From: Porticoccaceae bacterium
GTDB lineage: Bacteria; Pseudomonadota; Gammaproteobacteria; Pseudomonadales; Porticoccaceae
Direction: 5' to 3'
Assembly (NCBI GenBank): GCA_023229065.1
Contig: JALNZZ010000022.1
Coordinates: 1-20,384, forward strand
Length of the DNA: 20,384 nucleotides
Positions 7,167-14,231 of this stretch are shown here, one piece after another (positions within the stretch are counted from its first letter, which is position 1; every line of letters starts with the position of its first letter). The notes below the pieces were generated by a model. The model made no database searches and was not told where the DNA came from. It was given only the letters and a program-made list of their open reading frames with translations. The position numbers were made by a program, and so were the translations under genes.

Positions 7167-8057
7167 TCACCTGGCCGGTTTGCCAACGTCAGAGTCGCTG
7201 CGCTCCTGCTCAGGCAGACTTTGTTGCCTGACACGGGTACTGTCACCCAATTTGACCGGCGCAATACTCCGCGGTAGCCAAGCTGGCGTCCAGGCAGACA
7301 CAGGACGCGCGACCTGCTTGCGGGCGACAATCATATAATACCCCCCCACAGGCAGACCGCTTTTACGCAGTAAGCCCTCACCGCGATGCAAAAATCGCAA
7401 CAGGCGACGGGACTGCAACGGTGCAGCAAAGCAGCCGTAGTGGACCACCTCGGTTTCGAAACCGAGCAAGCGCAACCAGTCCTTGACCCGCCACAGACTC
7501 AACATGCGACAGTGCCACAACTGGTTGCGGCTAATCACCCGCATGGGCCACTTAAACAACCCCATCCAGCTGCACGGATTGTAGCCGAAAACCACCAGGC
7601 AGCCGGAGGGAGCTACCACTCGAGCGGCCTCGTTGAGCGCTTCGTGAGGCAGCTCACAGTAATCGAGTACATGGTGCATCAGCACCACATCGATGGTGTT
7701 GGTGGGCAATGGCAAGGCATCAAAGTCGGTGATCGCCGCACAGCGCGCCGAAGTCAGATTAGAAAGGGCAAAACGGTGCAGCTGCGGGCCATCTGCCAGC
7801 AAGTCCAGCTCGCCGCAGACCTGCAGTAGCATAGCGCGAAAACCGGGGTGCAAACGCAGAGATTCATGCAGATGCTCTCGCTCCATGGCCAGCAGCTGCT
7901 CACCAGCGGGCGACTGATACCAGCGCTCCAGAGACTCGGCAAGCGCATCCGGCAGCGGTGGCCGGGCCATAGCGGCGAGGCCACTGCGTACCCGGTTGAT
8001 CAAGGGTTTCACCACACAGCCATCATCATATCGGGTTGGGGTGTTATGATGAGCCAT
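7167..8057 (-). CDS. yafS: YafS-type class I SAM-dependent methyltransferase
   Basis: This protein (296 residues from the ATG at 8057) is a class I methyltransferase-like protein of the YafS family, encoded next to gloB, rnhA and dnaQ as in E. coli and Pseudomonas; its substrate is unknown. The central part is typical: LPLPTNTIDVVLMHHVLDYC, a helix, then RVVAPSGCLVVFGYNPCSWMGL and, near the end, YYMIVARK, both closely resembling E. coli YafS. Motif I is degenerate: where a glycine-rich ExGxGxG is expected it reads LLQVCGELDLLADG, so SAM binding is not assured. The C-terminus is basic and probably unstructured. The frame stays open to a GTG at 8072, but that codon has no ribosome site; the ATG at 8057 follows GGGGATGG, and the ATG at 7970 is another option. 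The start is therefore uncertain. It overlaps the likely gloB promoter region. Confidence 0.85.
   Translation of the reverse strand: MAHHNTPTRYDDGCVVKPLINRVRSGLAAMARPPLPDALAESLERWYQSPAGEQLLAMEREHLHESLRLHPGFRAMLLQVCGELDLLADGPQLHRFALSNLTSARCAAITDFDALPLPTNTIDVVLMHHVLDYCELPHEALNEAARVVAPSGCLVVFGYNPCSWMGLFKWPMRVISRNQLWHCRMLSLWRVKDWLRLLGFETEVVHYGCFAAPLQSRRLLRFLHRGEGLLRKSGLPVGGYYMIVARKQVARPVSAWTPAWLPRSIAPVKLGDSTRVRQQSLPEQERSDSDVGKPAR
8042..8050 (+). promoter_or_regulatory. Possible extended -10 promoter element for gloB
   Basis: TGTTATGAT carries a TG extension and five of six -10 bases, about 88 bases upstream of the gloB ATG, in the divergent yafS/gloB region. No -35 box is evident at 16-18 bases. 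A small hairpin (CCAGGC at 8096-8101 with GCCTGG at 8110-8115) lies between it and the gene. Weak support. Confidence 0.3.
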
Positions 8058-8137
8058 CCATCCCCATGACACAACCGACTATCACAACGCCAGTGCCAGG
8101 CTGATGTACGCCTGGTCAATACGCCAGCGGAGATGCC

Positions 8138-8923
8138 ATGACTGTTCAGATTCATACCGTTCCTGCCTTCAACGACAATTACCTGTGGCTGCTTGCGAAC
8201 CTGGCCAGCGGCCGCGCTCTGGTAGTGGACCCGGGCGACAGTACGGCGGTAACAGCAGCCTTGACACAACTCGGCCTGACCCTGACGGACATCCTCGTCA
8301 CTCACCACCACCCGGATCATATCGGCGGTGTCGACGCCCTCGTGGCAGAGTACAACTGTGCCGTCCATGGACCCCATTCAAAGCGGATACCGCAAGCCAC
8401 CCACCCCCTGCGCAACGGTGACCGACTGGCCCTGCTGGGGCTGGAATTTGAGGTGATAGAGGTTCCCGGCCATACCCTCGACCACATCGCCTATTTCTGC
8501 TCCCAGGGAGCCGACGGATACCCCTGGCTGTTCTGCGGCGACACGCTCTTTGCCGCGGGTTGTGGGCGTCTCTTTGAAGGAACGCCAGCCCAGATGCACA
8601 GCTCTTTGACCCGGCTCGCCGCTCTGCCCCCTGCTACCCGAATCTATTGTGCCCACGAATACACCCTGGCCAACCTGAACTTTGCCCGCGCCGTCGAGCC
8701 CGATAACCAGGCACTTCGCGAGCGCCAGGAGCAGGTGCAAGCACTGCGAGAAGCAAACATACCCAGTGTGCCCTCCAGTCTCGCGGAGGAGCTCGCCACC
8801 AACCCTTTTCTGCGCTGTAACGAGCCGGCTGTCGCCGCTGCAGCCGCTGATTACAGCGGCGAACCCCTGCACTCCAGCACCGGGGTCTTTGCCGCTGTCC
8901 GCCGCTGGAAGGACAACTTCTAA
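8138..8923 (+). CDS. gloB: Hydroxyacylglutathione hydrolase (glyoxalase II)
   Basis: This 261-residue metallo-beta-lactamase-fold enzyme hydrolyses S-D-lactoylglutathione to D-lactate and glutathione, the second step of methylglyoxal detoxification, in the cytoplasm. All binuclear metal ligands are visible: H56, H58, D60 and H61 in THHHPDH, H112 in PGHTLDH, D135 in FCGDTLFAAGCGRLFEG, and H173 in YCAHEYT. The C-terminal substrate domain ends with the family-typical RRWKDNF. The length matches other proteobacterial GloB (about 250-260). The start ATG at 8138 has GGAG (8129-8132) five bases upstream. It is transcribed away from yafS and is followed after 119 bases by mltD, the same neighbour as in E. 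coli and Pseudomonas. Confidence 0.97.
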   Translation: MTVQIHTVPAFNDNYLWLLANLASGRALVVDPGDSTAVTAALTQLGLTLTDILVTHHHPDHIGGVDALVAEYNCAVHGPHSKRIPQATHPLRNGDRLALLGLEFEVIEVPGHTLDHIAYFCSQGADGYPWLFCGDTLFAAGCGRLFEGTPAQMHSSLTRLAALPPATRIYCAHEYTLANLNFARAVEPDNQALRERQEQVQALREANIPSVPSSLAEELATNPFLRCNEPAVAAAAADYSGEPLHSSTGVFAAVRRWKDNF

Positions 8924-8997
8924 TTACCGCACGTGCCAGGGTCTGCTCACACGACTTAAAGACTCTAAGCGGTTCCTGACAGAAAGGCAGTTTCGGG

Positions 8998-9027
8998 TTT
9001 ACCCAACTGTCGAGGCAGGGGTAGAAT
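8998..9027 (+). promoter_or_regulatory. Putative sigma-70 promoter of mltD
   Basis: TTTACC (8998-9003) and TAGAAT (9022-9027) are separated by 18 bases in the gloB-mltD gap. Transcription would begin near 9034, only about nine bases before the ATG at 9043 but about 21 before the GTG at 9055, which bears on the mltD start choice. Confidence 0.45.
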
Positions 9028-9042
9028 CGGACCACCGAAAAA

Positions 9043-10572
9043 ATGGGGAACCCGGTGAGAACAATTTTTCTCTTGGCGGCCTGTGTGCTGCTGATACTGA
9101 CAGGCTGTGCGCAGCAATCCCAGCGCAGCGAATCGGGTGCCGTCAGCGGCAATAAAAAAAGCATCAGCCACAAACGCATTCCCTCTTCCGGTCAGCGTGA
9201 CTCCCGGCAACGCAGCGAACAACCCGACGACATCTGGCCTATTATCGAGGACGGTCTGTGGTTCAGTCATGACGTGCCCGATCGAAAAGTCCAACGCTAT
9301 ATCGACTGGTACACCGACAACGACAGTTATTTTGAACGCACCCTCACCCGCGCCAAACGATATATGCCCTATGTGGTAGCCAAGCTGCAGGAGCACGAGC
9401 TGCCCATGGAGCTGGCCCTGCTCCCCTTTATCGAAAGTGCTTACAATCCTTTTGCTTATTCCCACAGTCACGCCTCAGGGCTATGGCAGTTTATTCCAGG
9501 TACCGGGCAAGAAATGGGCCTGCGTCAGGACTGGTGGTACGAAGGCCGTCGCGACATCATCGACTCCACCGATGCCGCCATCCGCTACCTGAAGATCCTC
9601 AACACCATGTTTGACGGTGACTGGCTGCTCACCCTGGCCGCCTATAACAGCGGCCCCGGCACTGTCAGCCGCGCTATGGCGGCCAACCGCCAAAAAGGCA
9701 AGGCCACTGATTTTTGGTCGCTGCCCCTGCGCGATGAAACGCGTAATTACGTACCCCGACTAGTGGCGCTCGCCAAGGTGCTCAGTGACCCTGAGCGCTT
9801 TGCCATCAACCGCCTTTCCATTCCTGTCGAGTCCCACTTCACCGTGGTGGAGATAAAGGACCAGGTCGACCTTGCCCAGGCTGCCAAGCTGGCCAATATC
9901 AGCGCCGATGAAATCTACAATCTCAACCCCGGCTTCAGCCGCTGGGTAACACCGCCCAACGGCCCCTTCCGGATTTTATTGCCCCGCACTCACGCCACTG
10001 GCTTTGCCGACCTTCTCGCCCGCACTCCACGCCAGAATTGGCATCCAGGCGGAGAATACGTGGTCCGGGCCGGGGATACTCTGGGCCGCATCGCCGCCAA
10101 TCACGGCCTCACTGTCAACGACCTGACCCAGTTAAACCAGCTCGACACCACTCACCTCCAGATCGGCCAGGTACTGCGTCTGCCAATCTCCAGCACGGTC
10201 GCCAGCCAGCTGACAAAGAATGGCGCCGATAGTCCGGCAACAGCCCCTCGCCACTATCAAGTGAAAAGCGGTGACAGCCTCTGGAGTATCGCTCGCGCTC
10301 ACAATACCAGGGTGCAAGATCTACTGGTCTGGAACAACCTCAACAGCGACGCGCTAATCTCACCCGGCCAACAGCTGAAGTTAGGACCAGCCGCAGGGAC
10401 AAACACCCCGGCCAAGAGCCAGGTGAGCTACCAGGTCAAGCGCGGCGACTCCCTGTACAATATTGCCCGCCGCTTCCAGGTCGAGATTCACGACATTCTC
10501 GCCTGGAACGATCTCGGTCAGCAGCAGGTCATTCACCCCGGTCAGAACCTCACTCTGTTTCCCAGCCGGTAA
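9043..10572 (+). CDS. mltD: Membrane-bound lytic murein transglycosylase D with three LysM domains
   Basis: This 509-residue lipoprotein cleaves peptidoglycan glycan strands, forming 1,6-anhydro ends, in the periplasm. A lipoprotein signal ends in the lipobox LTGC (C22); the next residue is Ala, consistent with outer-membrane sorting. The transglycosylase (SLT) domain covers about 108-225, with catalytic E131 in PFIESAYNPFA, then SGLWQFIPGTG and LAAYNSGPGTV. Three LysM peptidoglycan-binding repeats follow at about 338-382, 404-447 and 463-506. The ATG at 9043 lacks a good ribosome site. The in-frame GTG at 9055 has GGGGA (9045-9049) five bases upstream, better agrees with the putative promoter, and would put the lipobox Cys at 18, so it may be the true start. 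It lies downstream of gloB on the same strand. Length is near P. aeruginosa MltD (534). Confidence 0.95.
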   Translation: MGNPVRTIFLLAACVLLILTGCAQQSQRSESGAVSGNKKSISHKRIPSSGQRDSRQRSEQPDDIWPIIEDGLWFSHDVPDRKVQRYIDWYTDNDSYFERTLTRAKRYMPYVVAKLQEHELPMELALLPFIESAYNPFAYSHSHASGLWQFIPGTGQEMGLRQDWWYEGRRDIIDSTDAAIRYLKILNTMFDGDWLLTLAAYNSGPGTVSRAMAANRQKGKATDFWSLPLRDETRNYVPRLVALAKVLSDPERFAINRLSIPVESHFTVVEIKDQVDLAQAAKLANISADEIYNLNPGFSRWVTPPNGPFRILLPRTHATGFADLLARTPRQNWHPGGEYVVRAGDTLGRIAANHGLTVNDLTQLNQLDTTHLQIGQVLRLPISSTVASQLTKNGADSPATAPRHYQVKSGDSLWSIARAHNTRVQDLLVWNNLNSDALISPGQQLKLGPAAGTNTPAKSQVSYQVKRGDSLYNIARRFQVEIHDILAWNDLGQQQVIHPGQNLTLFPSR

Positions 10573-10597
10573 GTCATGCTTCGTGCTGGCGCCATCG

Positions 10598-10628
10598 CAG
10601 TGGTGGCCGCCTGGCTGCGGCGCCACTG
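10598..10628 (+). terminator. Hairpin after mltD, weak terminator candidate
   Basis: CAGTGG (10598-10603) pairs with CCACTG (10623-10628) and GCCGC (10606-10610) with GCGGC (10617-10621), with a six-base loop, 25 bases after the mltD stop. No U-run follows, so intrinsic termination is doubtful. The rest of the 188-base mltD-yggS gap shows no gene; another short palindrome is at 10717-10744 (CCGG-CGCG arms). Confidence 0.35.
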
Positions 10629-10754
10629 TCGCCCATGATGGCCACAGGCCTGCATTCGCCGGGAAACGGCAAACCTCGTGGAACAGCTCTCAAATCTGAT
10701 TCGCTCTGTGAATTGGCCGGCGCGGACATAAGTTCGCGCACCGGTGTTACATCG

Positions 10755-10800
10755 CAGTCATTATTGGCCAGCCGGTGTTCCGCCCGGCCAATAATGACTG
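10755..10800. repeat. 15-bp perfect inverted repeat spanning the yggS stop codon
   Basis: CAGTCATTATTGGCC (10755-10769) and its exact complement (10786-10800) flank a 16-base loop. The yggS stop TAA (10761-10763, minus strand) lies inside one arm, so the other arm is coding sequence. No U-run follows on either strand. It may be a 3'-end stabiliser or transcript terminator for yggS and the opposing mltD. Confidence 0.75.
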
Positions 10801-11567
10801 TCCGGCAGGGCCCGGGCACCGAAGATCGCCTGGCCGACGCGCACCACGGTAGCACCTTCCTCAATGGCGATCTCAAAATCACCAGACATGCCCATCGATA
10901 ACTCATCCAGCTCAATGCCGGCGGGGGCGCTCTGTCGCAACTGATCACGCAAGGTACGCAGAAGTACAAAGCACTGTCGTACCCGCTGGGCCTCGCCAGA
11001 GAACACTGCAAGCGTCATCAAGCCGCGCACGCGCAGCGCTGAAAACGCAGGCAGCGCATGAATAAAACCCTGTACATCCTCGGGTGCCAAGCCGTACTTG
11101 CTGGCTTCGCCCGAGGTGTTGACCTGCACGAATACGTCCAGCGAGCGCCCTTCGATTTGCAAGCGGCGATCCAGTGCCTCAGCCACACGCAGGCTGTCCA
11201 GCGCCTGAAACTCGGCGGCGAAGCGTGCCACCAGCTTGGCTTTGTTCGTTTGCAAGTGGCCGATGATTGACCACTGCAAGTCGGTTAAGTCCTGCATGGC
11301 CTCCCACTTGCGATAGGCTTCCTGGACCTTGTTCTCACCCAGTACCCGACAGCCCGCGGCATAGGCCATGCGCAGGCTGCTCTCAGGCTTGGTCTTGCTG
11401 ACTGGCAGCAGGCGCACTGTTGCCGGTTCTCGGCTAACACGGCGGCAAGCCGCGTCGATACGCGCCTGTATGGCCGCCAGGTTGCGCCGAAAATCGTCAG
11501 CCGTGACACTCTCGGGATACCTTCCGTGTTGATCGTGCTGGGTCTGTGTGTCAAAAGGTTCTGTCAT
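10761..11567 (-). CDS. YggS-family pyridoxal phosphate-binding protein (PLPBP)
   Basis: This 268-residue protein has the alanine-racemase-like barrel of the YggS/PROSC family, which binds PLP and keeps vitamin B6 and amino-acid pools balanced rather than catalysing a known reaction. The PLP lysine is K58 in LLPVSKTK. The phosphate-binding end is LSMGMSGDFEIAIEEGATVVRVGQAIFG (visible at 223-250). Around 101-109 it reads IIGHLQTNK, where common YggS has FIGxLQxNK. It is about 35 residues longer than E. coli YggS (234), mostly from an N-terminal extension (about 1-22) and a short tail. The ATG at 11565-11567 has GGAG six bases upstream within an AGGAGGGAG run. In Pseudomonas the usual yggS is near proC and pilT, so this copy is in an unusual place and may be a second, divergent paralogue. 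Confidence 0.88.
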   Translation of the reverse strand: MTEPFDTQTQHDQHGRYPESVTADDFRRNLAAIQARIDAACRRVSREPATVRLLPVSKTKPESSLRMAYAAGCRVLGENKVQEAYRKWEAMQDLTDLQWSIIGHLQTNKAKLVARFAAEFQALDSLRVAEALDRRLQIEGRSLDVFVQVNTSGEASKYGLAPEDVQGFIHALPAFSALRVRGLMTLAVFSGEAQRVRQCFVLLRTLRDQLRQSAPAGIELDELSMGMSGDFEIAIEEGATVVRVGQAIFGARALPDSHYWPGGTPAGQ

Positions 11568-11622
11568 CTGTTGCTCCCTCCTGCCCGGGGTTCATGGCGA
11601 ATGCTCGCCTCGGCAGACAGCT

Positions 11623-11651
11623 ATTAAACGCTGTATAAACCATCGGGCCAA
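11623..11651 (-). promoter_or_regulatory. Putative sigma-70 promoter of yggS
   Basis: On the minus strand TTGGCC (11646-11651) and TTTAAT (11623-11628) are separated by exactly 17 bases. Transcription would begin near 11616, about 48 bases before the yggS ATG. Matches are 4/6 and 5/6. Confidence 0.5.
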
Positions 11652-11732
11652 CCATCACCCCAAAATGCAGTCGCCCAGTGCCCCACAGTGACAAACTCCC
11701 CAATATACGATGGGGAAGTCATAGTGAAATAA

Positions 11733-11762
11733 AAAACCCCGGGAGAGAGCTCCCGGGGTTTT
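11733..11762 (-). terminator. Strong intrinsic terminator after ppiD
   Basis: A 13-bp perfect stem (AAAACCCCGGGAG at 11733-11745 with its complement at 11750-11762) has a four-base loop, 24 bases beyond the ppiD stop. On the minus strand it is followed by a T-rich run (TTTTTTATTT including the stem base). The stem also ends in TTTT on the plus strand, so it could act in both directions, but no plus-strand gene needs it. Confidence 0.92.
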
Positions 11763-11786
11763 GAATTGTTAGCCGATCGGAAAATC

Positions 11787-13655
11787 TTACTTGATCTTGG
11801 CGTTGGCCAACAAAATGTCCTCGTAAGCTCGCCATTCGCGAGCCAGCATCATCTGCTCCAGTGAGCTCTCCAGATTGCGGCGCTCTTCGGCGGCCAGGGT
11901 GCTGGAGTCGCCGGTGTGGATACGCGACAGAGAATAGACAACCACATCGCCACGGTTGGTGACCACTTGTCCGGCTCGCGGCAGGTCTGTACCCGGCTGA
12001 GCAAAGACTGCCTGCAGCAGAGTGGGCTCTACCGGGGCGTCAAAACGGGTCGCCTTGAGCACCACCTGCCAGTCCAGCTCCCCCTCGAGGGCCAGTGACT
12101 CGATGGTGGCACCCTCACGGGCTTTGGCCAGCAGGGTGTCCGCCTGGGCCCTCGCCATCTCCTCAGCACGGCTGGCTGAAAGGGTGGCGACGATGCTGTC
12201 ACGCACCTCATCCAGGGATTTGCGGCGCGCCGGATGGTGCTCACGCAACTTCACAACCACAAAATGCTGGTCCTGCAGTGTCAATACTTCACTGGCAAAG
12301 CCGTGCTCTAACACATCTTCGCTGAAGGCTGCGGTAACCACCATGCCGTTAGCCGCAATACCCTCTCCGCCCCCTCGCGAGAAAGGCTCGGTGGTCGCAG
12401 ACTGCAGGCCCAGCTCGTCGGCCACCTCCGCCAAATCCTCAACGTGGAAGGTTTTCTCTTTCAGCTCTTCCACCATCCGGGGCAGCAGTTCACGACTGGC
12501 CAGCGACACAAGCTCGGTGCGAATACGCTCTCGCTCATCCTCATAAACCGGCAGGTCGACGTCACGACGCTCTTCCAGACGCACCAGGTGCACACCGCTG
12601 TCTGTCGTCACCGGCTCAGAAATCTGGCCCTCTTCGAGGGTCTCAAGTGCTGTTTCAAAGCTTTCTGGCAGTGTTCCAGGGGCAAAGACACCCAACTCTC
12701 CCCCTTGCTGGGCACTACCGGCATCCTCGCTGAATTCGCGCGCCAGATCAGCGAAGGCTTCACCTGCGGCGAGACGCTCCTGGATCTGGGCGATTATCTC
12801 TTCGTGACCACCATCAGGCTGTTCACTGAGCTGGATGTGAGAGATACGCCAGCGCAGTGTATCCTGGGCCAGGGCCTCAACTTCAGCATCAAATTGGGCG
12901 CGAATCTCTGCCTCTCCCACCTCTACGCTGTCCGTCAGGCTGTCGGGCTGCAGCTCAATATAGTCGAGAGTGACTTTTTCCGGCTCATCAAACTCAGTAC
13001 CGTGTTCACGGTAGTACGCCGCCACCTCTTCGTCGCTGATTACAATGTCATCTGCAAAGCTGGCGACAGGGATCCTCAAATAGTGAAAATCCCGCTCTTC
13101 CAGACTGAGTGCAATGAACTGCTCCAGCTCTACCGGTGTAGCAAAGGTGCTGGCGAAGATACCGCCCATGAACTGGTTGGCCAGCAGCTCCCGCTCCACT
13201 GCCTGGCGATAGGTTCTGGGTGTGTAACCCATACGACCGAGGGTGTATTCATACACAACAGGGTCAAAACGGCCATCGCGGCGGAAAGCATCCTGGCCCA
13301 CCACGACATCCCGAAACGTACGCTCCGACACTGCCATGCCCTGCTTGCTGGCCACCTGGTTGATCAATGTCTCGCGAATCAGGGCATCGAGTACAGGCCC
13401 GCGCAGCTGCTCATCCCCCAGCATAGTGGGGTCCAGCCCCTCAAACTGGTTGAGGATCTGCTGGCGGCGCATAACAATGCCTTGCTCCACCTGAAAGTTG
13501 CTGATTTCTTCACCGTTGACGCTAACCGCGCCGTCAGCAGCTGGATCGCTGAGAAACAATGAGTCAATACCAAAAAGAGCAAAGGGAATGGCCAGAATGC
13601 CCACCACCACCATGGCGGCGCCTCCCCTGAGCTTATCCCTGAAATTCAGAAGCAT
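11787..13655 (-). CDS. ppiD: Periplasmic folding chaperone PpiD (SurA_N/parvulin-like)
   Basis: This 622-residue inner-membrane chaperone is held by one N-terminal helix (about 13-35) with the rest in the periplasm, where PpiD sits near the SecYEG exit and helps newly secreted proteins. After the anchor comes a SurA-like N-terminal domain (about 36-200). A parvulin-type domain lies at about 268-362 (RWRISHIQL, FADLAREFSEDAGSAQQGGELG, GVHLVRLEER), then a large C-terminal region (about 363-622). The length matches E. coli PpiD (623). The start is ATG at 13653-13655 with AGGAA six bases upstream. It lies downstream of hupB, separated by the hupB terminator and its own promoter, an order conserved in E. 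coli and Pseudomonas. Prolyl isomerase activity of PpiD's parvulin domain is doubtful in E. coli and is not judged here. Confidence 0.95.
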   Translation of the reverse strand: MLLNFRDKLRGGAAMVVVGILAIPFALFGIDSLFLSDPAADGAVSVNGEEISNFQVEQGIVMRRQQILNQFEGLDPTMLGDEQLRGPVLDALIRETLINQVASKQGMAVSERTFRDVVVGQDAFRRDGRFDPVVYEYTLGRMGYTPRTYRQAVERELLANQFMGGIFASTFATPVELEQFIALSLEERDFHYLRIPVASFADDIVISDEEVAAYYREHGTEFDEPEKVTLDYIELQPDSLTDSVEVGEAEIRAQFDAEVEALAQDTLRWRISHIQLSEQPDGGHEEIIAQIQERLAAGEAFADLAREFSEDAGSAQQGGELGVFAPGTLPESFETALETLEEGQISEPVTTDSGVHLVRLEERRDVDLPVYEDERERIRTELVSLASRELLPRMVEELKEKTFHVEDLAEVADELGLQSATTEPFSRGGGEGIAANGMVVTAAFSEDVLEHGFASEVLTLQDQHFVVVKLREHHPARRKSLDEVRDSIVATLSASRAEEMARAQADTLLAKAREGATIESLALEGELDWQVVLKATRFDAPVEPTLLQAVFAQPGTDLPRAGQVVTNRGDVVVYSLSRIHTGDSSTLAAEERRNLESSLEQMMLAREWRAYEDILLANAKIK

Positions 13656-13712
13656 TGCGAATTCCTGTGTCGGTTGATTGCCTGGCTCAACACTACCGCC
13701 AGATTACTGGCC

Positions 13713-13742
13713 ATTATCCCATCACTACAGACCAGCTGACAA
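13713..13742 (-). promoter_or_regulatory. Sigma-70 promoter of ppiD with extended -10
   Basis: Minus-strand TTGTCA (13737-13742) and GATAAT (13713-13718) are 18 bases apart, with TGG directly before the -10 (extended form). Start would be near 13706, about 50 bases before the ppiD ATG. The -35 overlaps the last two bases of the hupB terminator's T-run. Confidence 0.7.
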
Positions 13743-13772
13743 AAAAAAGGCGCACCGAAATGCGCCTTTTTT
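13743..13772 (-). terminator. Intrinsic terminator after hupB
   Basis: AAAAAAGGCGCA (13743-13754) pairs with TGCGCCTTTTTT (13761-13772) around a six-base loop, 17 bases beyond the hupB stop. On the minus strand it ends in a run of eight T. It is symmetrical enough to work both ways. Confidence 0.95.
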
Positions 13773-13789
13773 AACATGAACCTGTCGAA

Positions 13790-14062
13790 TCAGTTAACTG
13801 AGTCTTTCAGCGTCTTGCCAGGCTTGAAGCTGGGCACATTGCTGGCCGCAATCTGGATTTCCTTACCGGTCTGGGGGTTACGTCCGGTGCGAGCGGGACG
13901 ATGCTTGACGGAAAAGGTACCAAAGCCTACCAGGGCAACCTGATCGCCTTTCTGGAGGGCATCCGTCACAGACGCGATCAGAGTATCGAGCGCTCTGCCA
14001 GCGGCGGCTTTGGAGATATCAGCGCCTTCGGCGATGGCGTCGATCAATTCAGACTTATTCAC
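13790..14062 (-). CDS. hupB: DNA-binding protein HU-beta
   Basis: This 90-residue HU protein is a small dimeric nucleoid protein that bends DNA and binds nicks and junctions. The opening MNKSELIDAIAEGADISKA and the arm RPARTGRNPQTGKEI (55-69) with the intercalating P63 are diagnostic. The length is exactly that of HU-beta. The start is GTG at 14060-14062, with AAGGGG upstream at a spacing of about six bases on the minus strand. It is transcribed from its own promoter behind lon (as in E. coli and Pseudomonas) and ends at a strong terminator. HU-alpha versus HU-beta is decided by the lon-hupB-ppiD context. Confidence 0.97.
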   Translation of the reverse strand: MNKSELIDAIAEGADISKAAAGRALDTLIASVTDALQKGDQVALVGFGTFSVKHRPARTGRNPQTGKEIQIAASNVPSFKPGKTLKDSVN

Positions 14063-14110
14063 TTTATTCCCCTTTTGTTGGAAATGGTTGTAAATGATTG
14101 GTTATCGAAT

Positions 14111-14128
14111 GCGCCGACAAACCGGCGC
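14111..14128 (-). promoter_or_regulatory. Hairpin in the hupB leader
   Basis: GCGCCG (14111-14116) and CGGCGC (14123-14128) form a six-bp G+C stem with a six-base loop in the predicted ~109-base hupB leader, about 49 bases before the GTG. It is followed by an A/T-rich, likely unstructured stretch up to the ribosome site. Any regulatory role is speculative. Confidence 0.35.
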
Positions 14129-14177
14129 ACAGCGGGACGGCCCGTACGCTCAATACTACGGACCCACGGACCCACGC

Positions 14178-14206
14178 TTTATACCAACGCCCTCAGGAGC
14201 GGTCAA
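14178..14206 (-). promoter_or_regulatory. Sigma-70 promoter of hupB
   Basis: Minus-strand TTGACC (14201-14206) and TATAAA (14178-14183) are separated by exactly 17 bases, each 5/6 to consensus. Start is near 14171, giving a long leader of about 109 bases. It lies in the lon-hupB gap. Confidence 0.8.
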
Positions 14207-14207
14207 G

Positions 14208-14225
14208 CCTGGAGCGGCCTCCAGG
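14208..14225 (-). terminator. Hairpin after lon, weak terminator candidate
   Basis: CCTGGAG (14208-14214) pairs with CTCCAGG (14219-14225), starting seven bases beyond the lon stop and abutting the hupB -35. No T-run follows, so some lon transcripts probably read into hupB. Confidence 0.35.
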
Positions 14226-14231
14226 CCCATA

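Noticed and set aside
10573..10754. A possible small gene in the mltD-yggS gap
   Set aside because: Frames here extend into yggS antisense, lack ribosome sites and have biased, unrecognisable composition; only hairpins are supported.
12444..13562. A 372-codon plus-strand open frame opposite ppiD
   Set aside because: It is a shadow of ppiD with no family signature.
14158..14175. Tandem GGACCCAC pair as a tandem-repeat or CRISPR-like element
   Set aside because: It has only two eight-base copies with no spacers; it is too short to support a repeat call.
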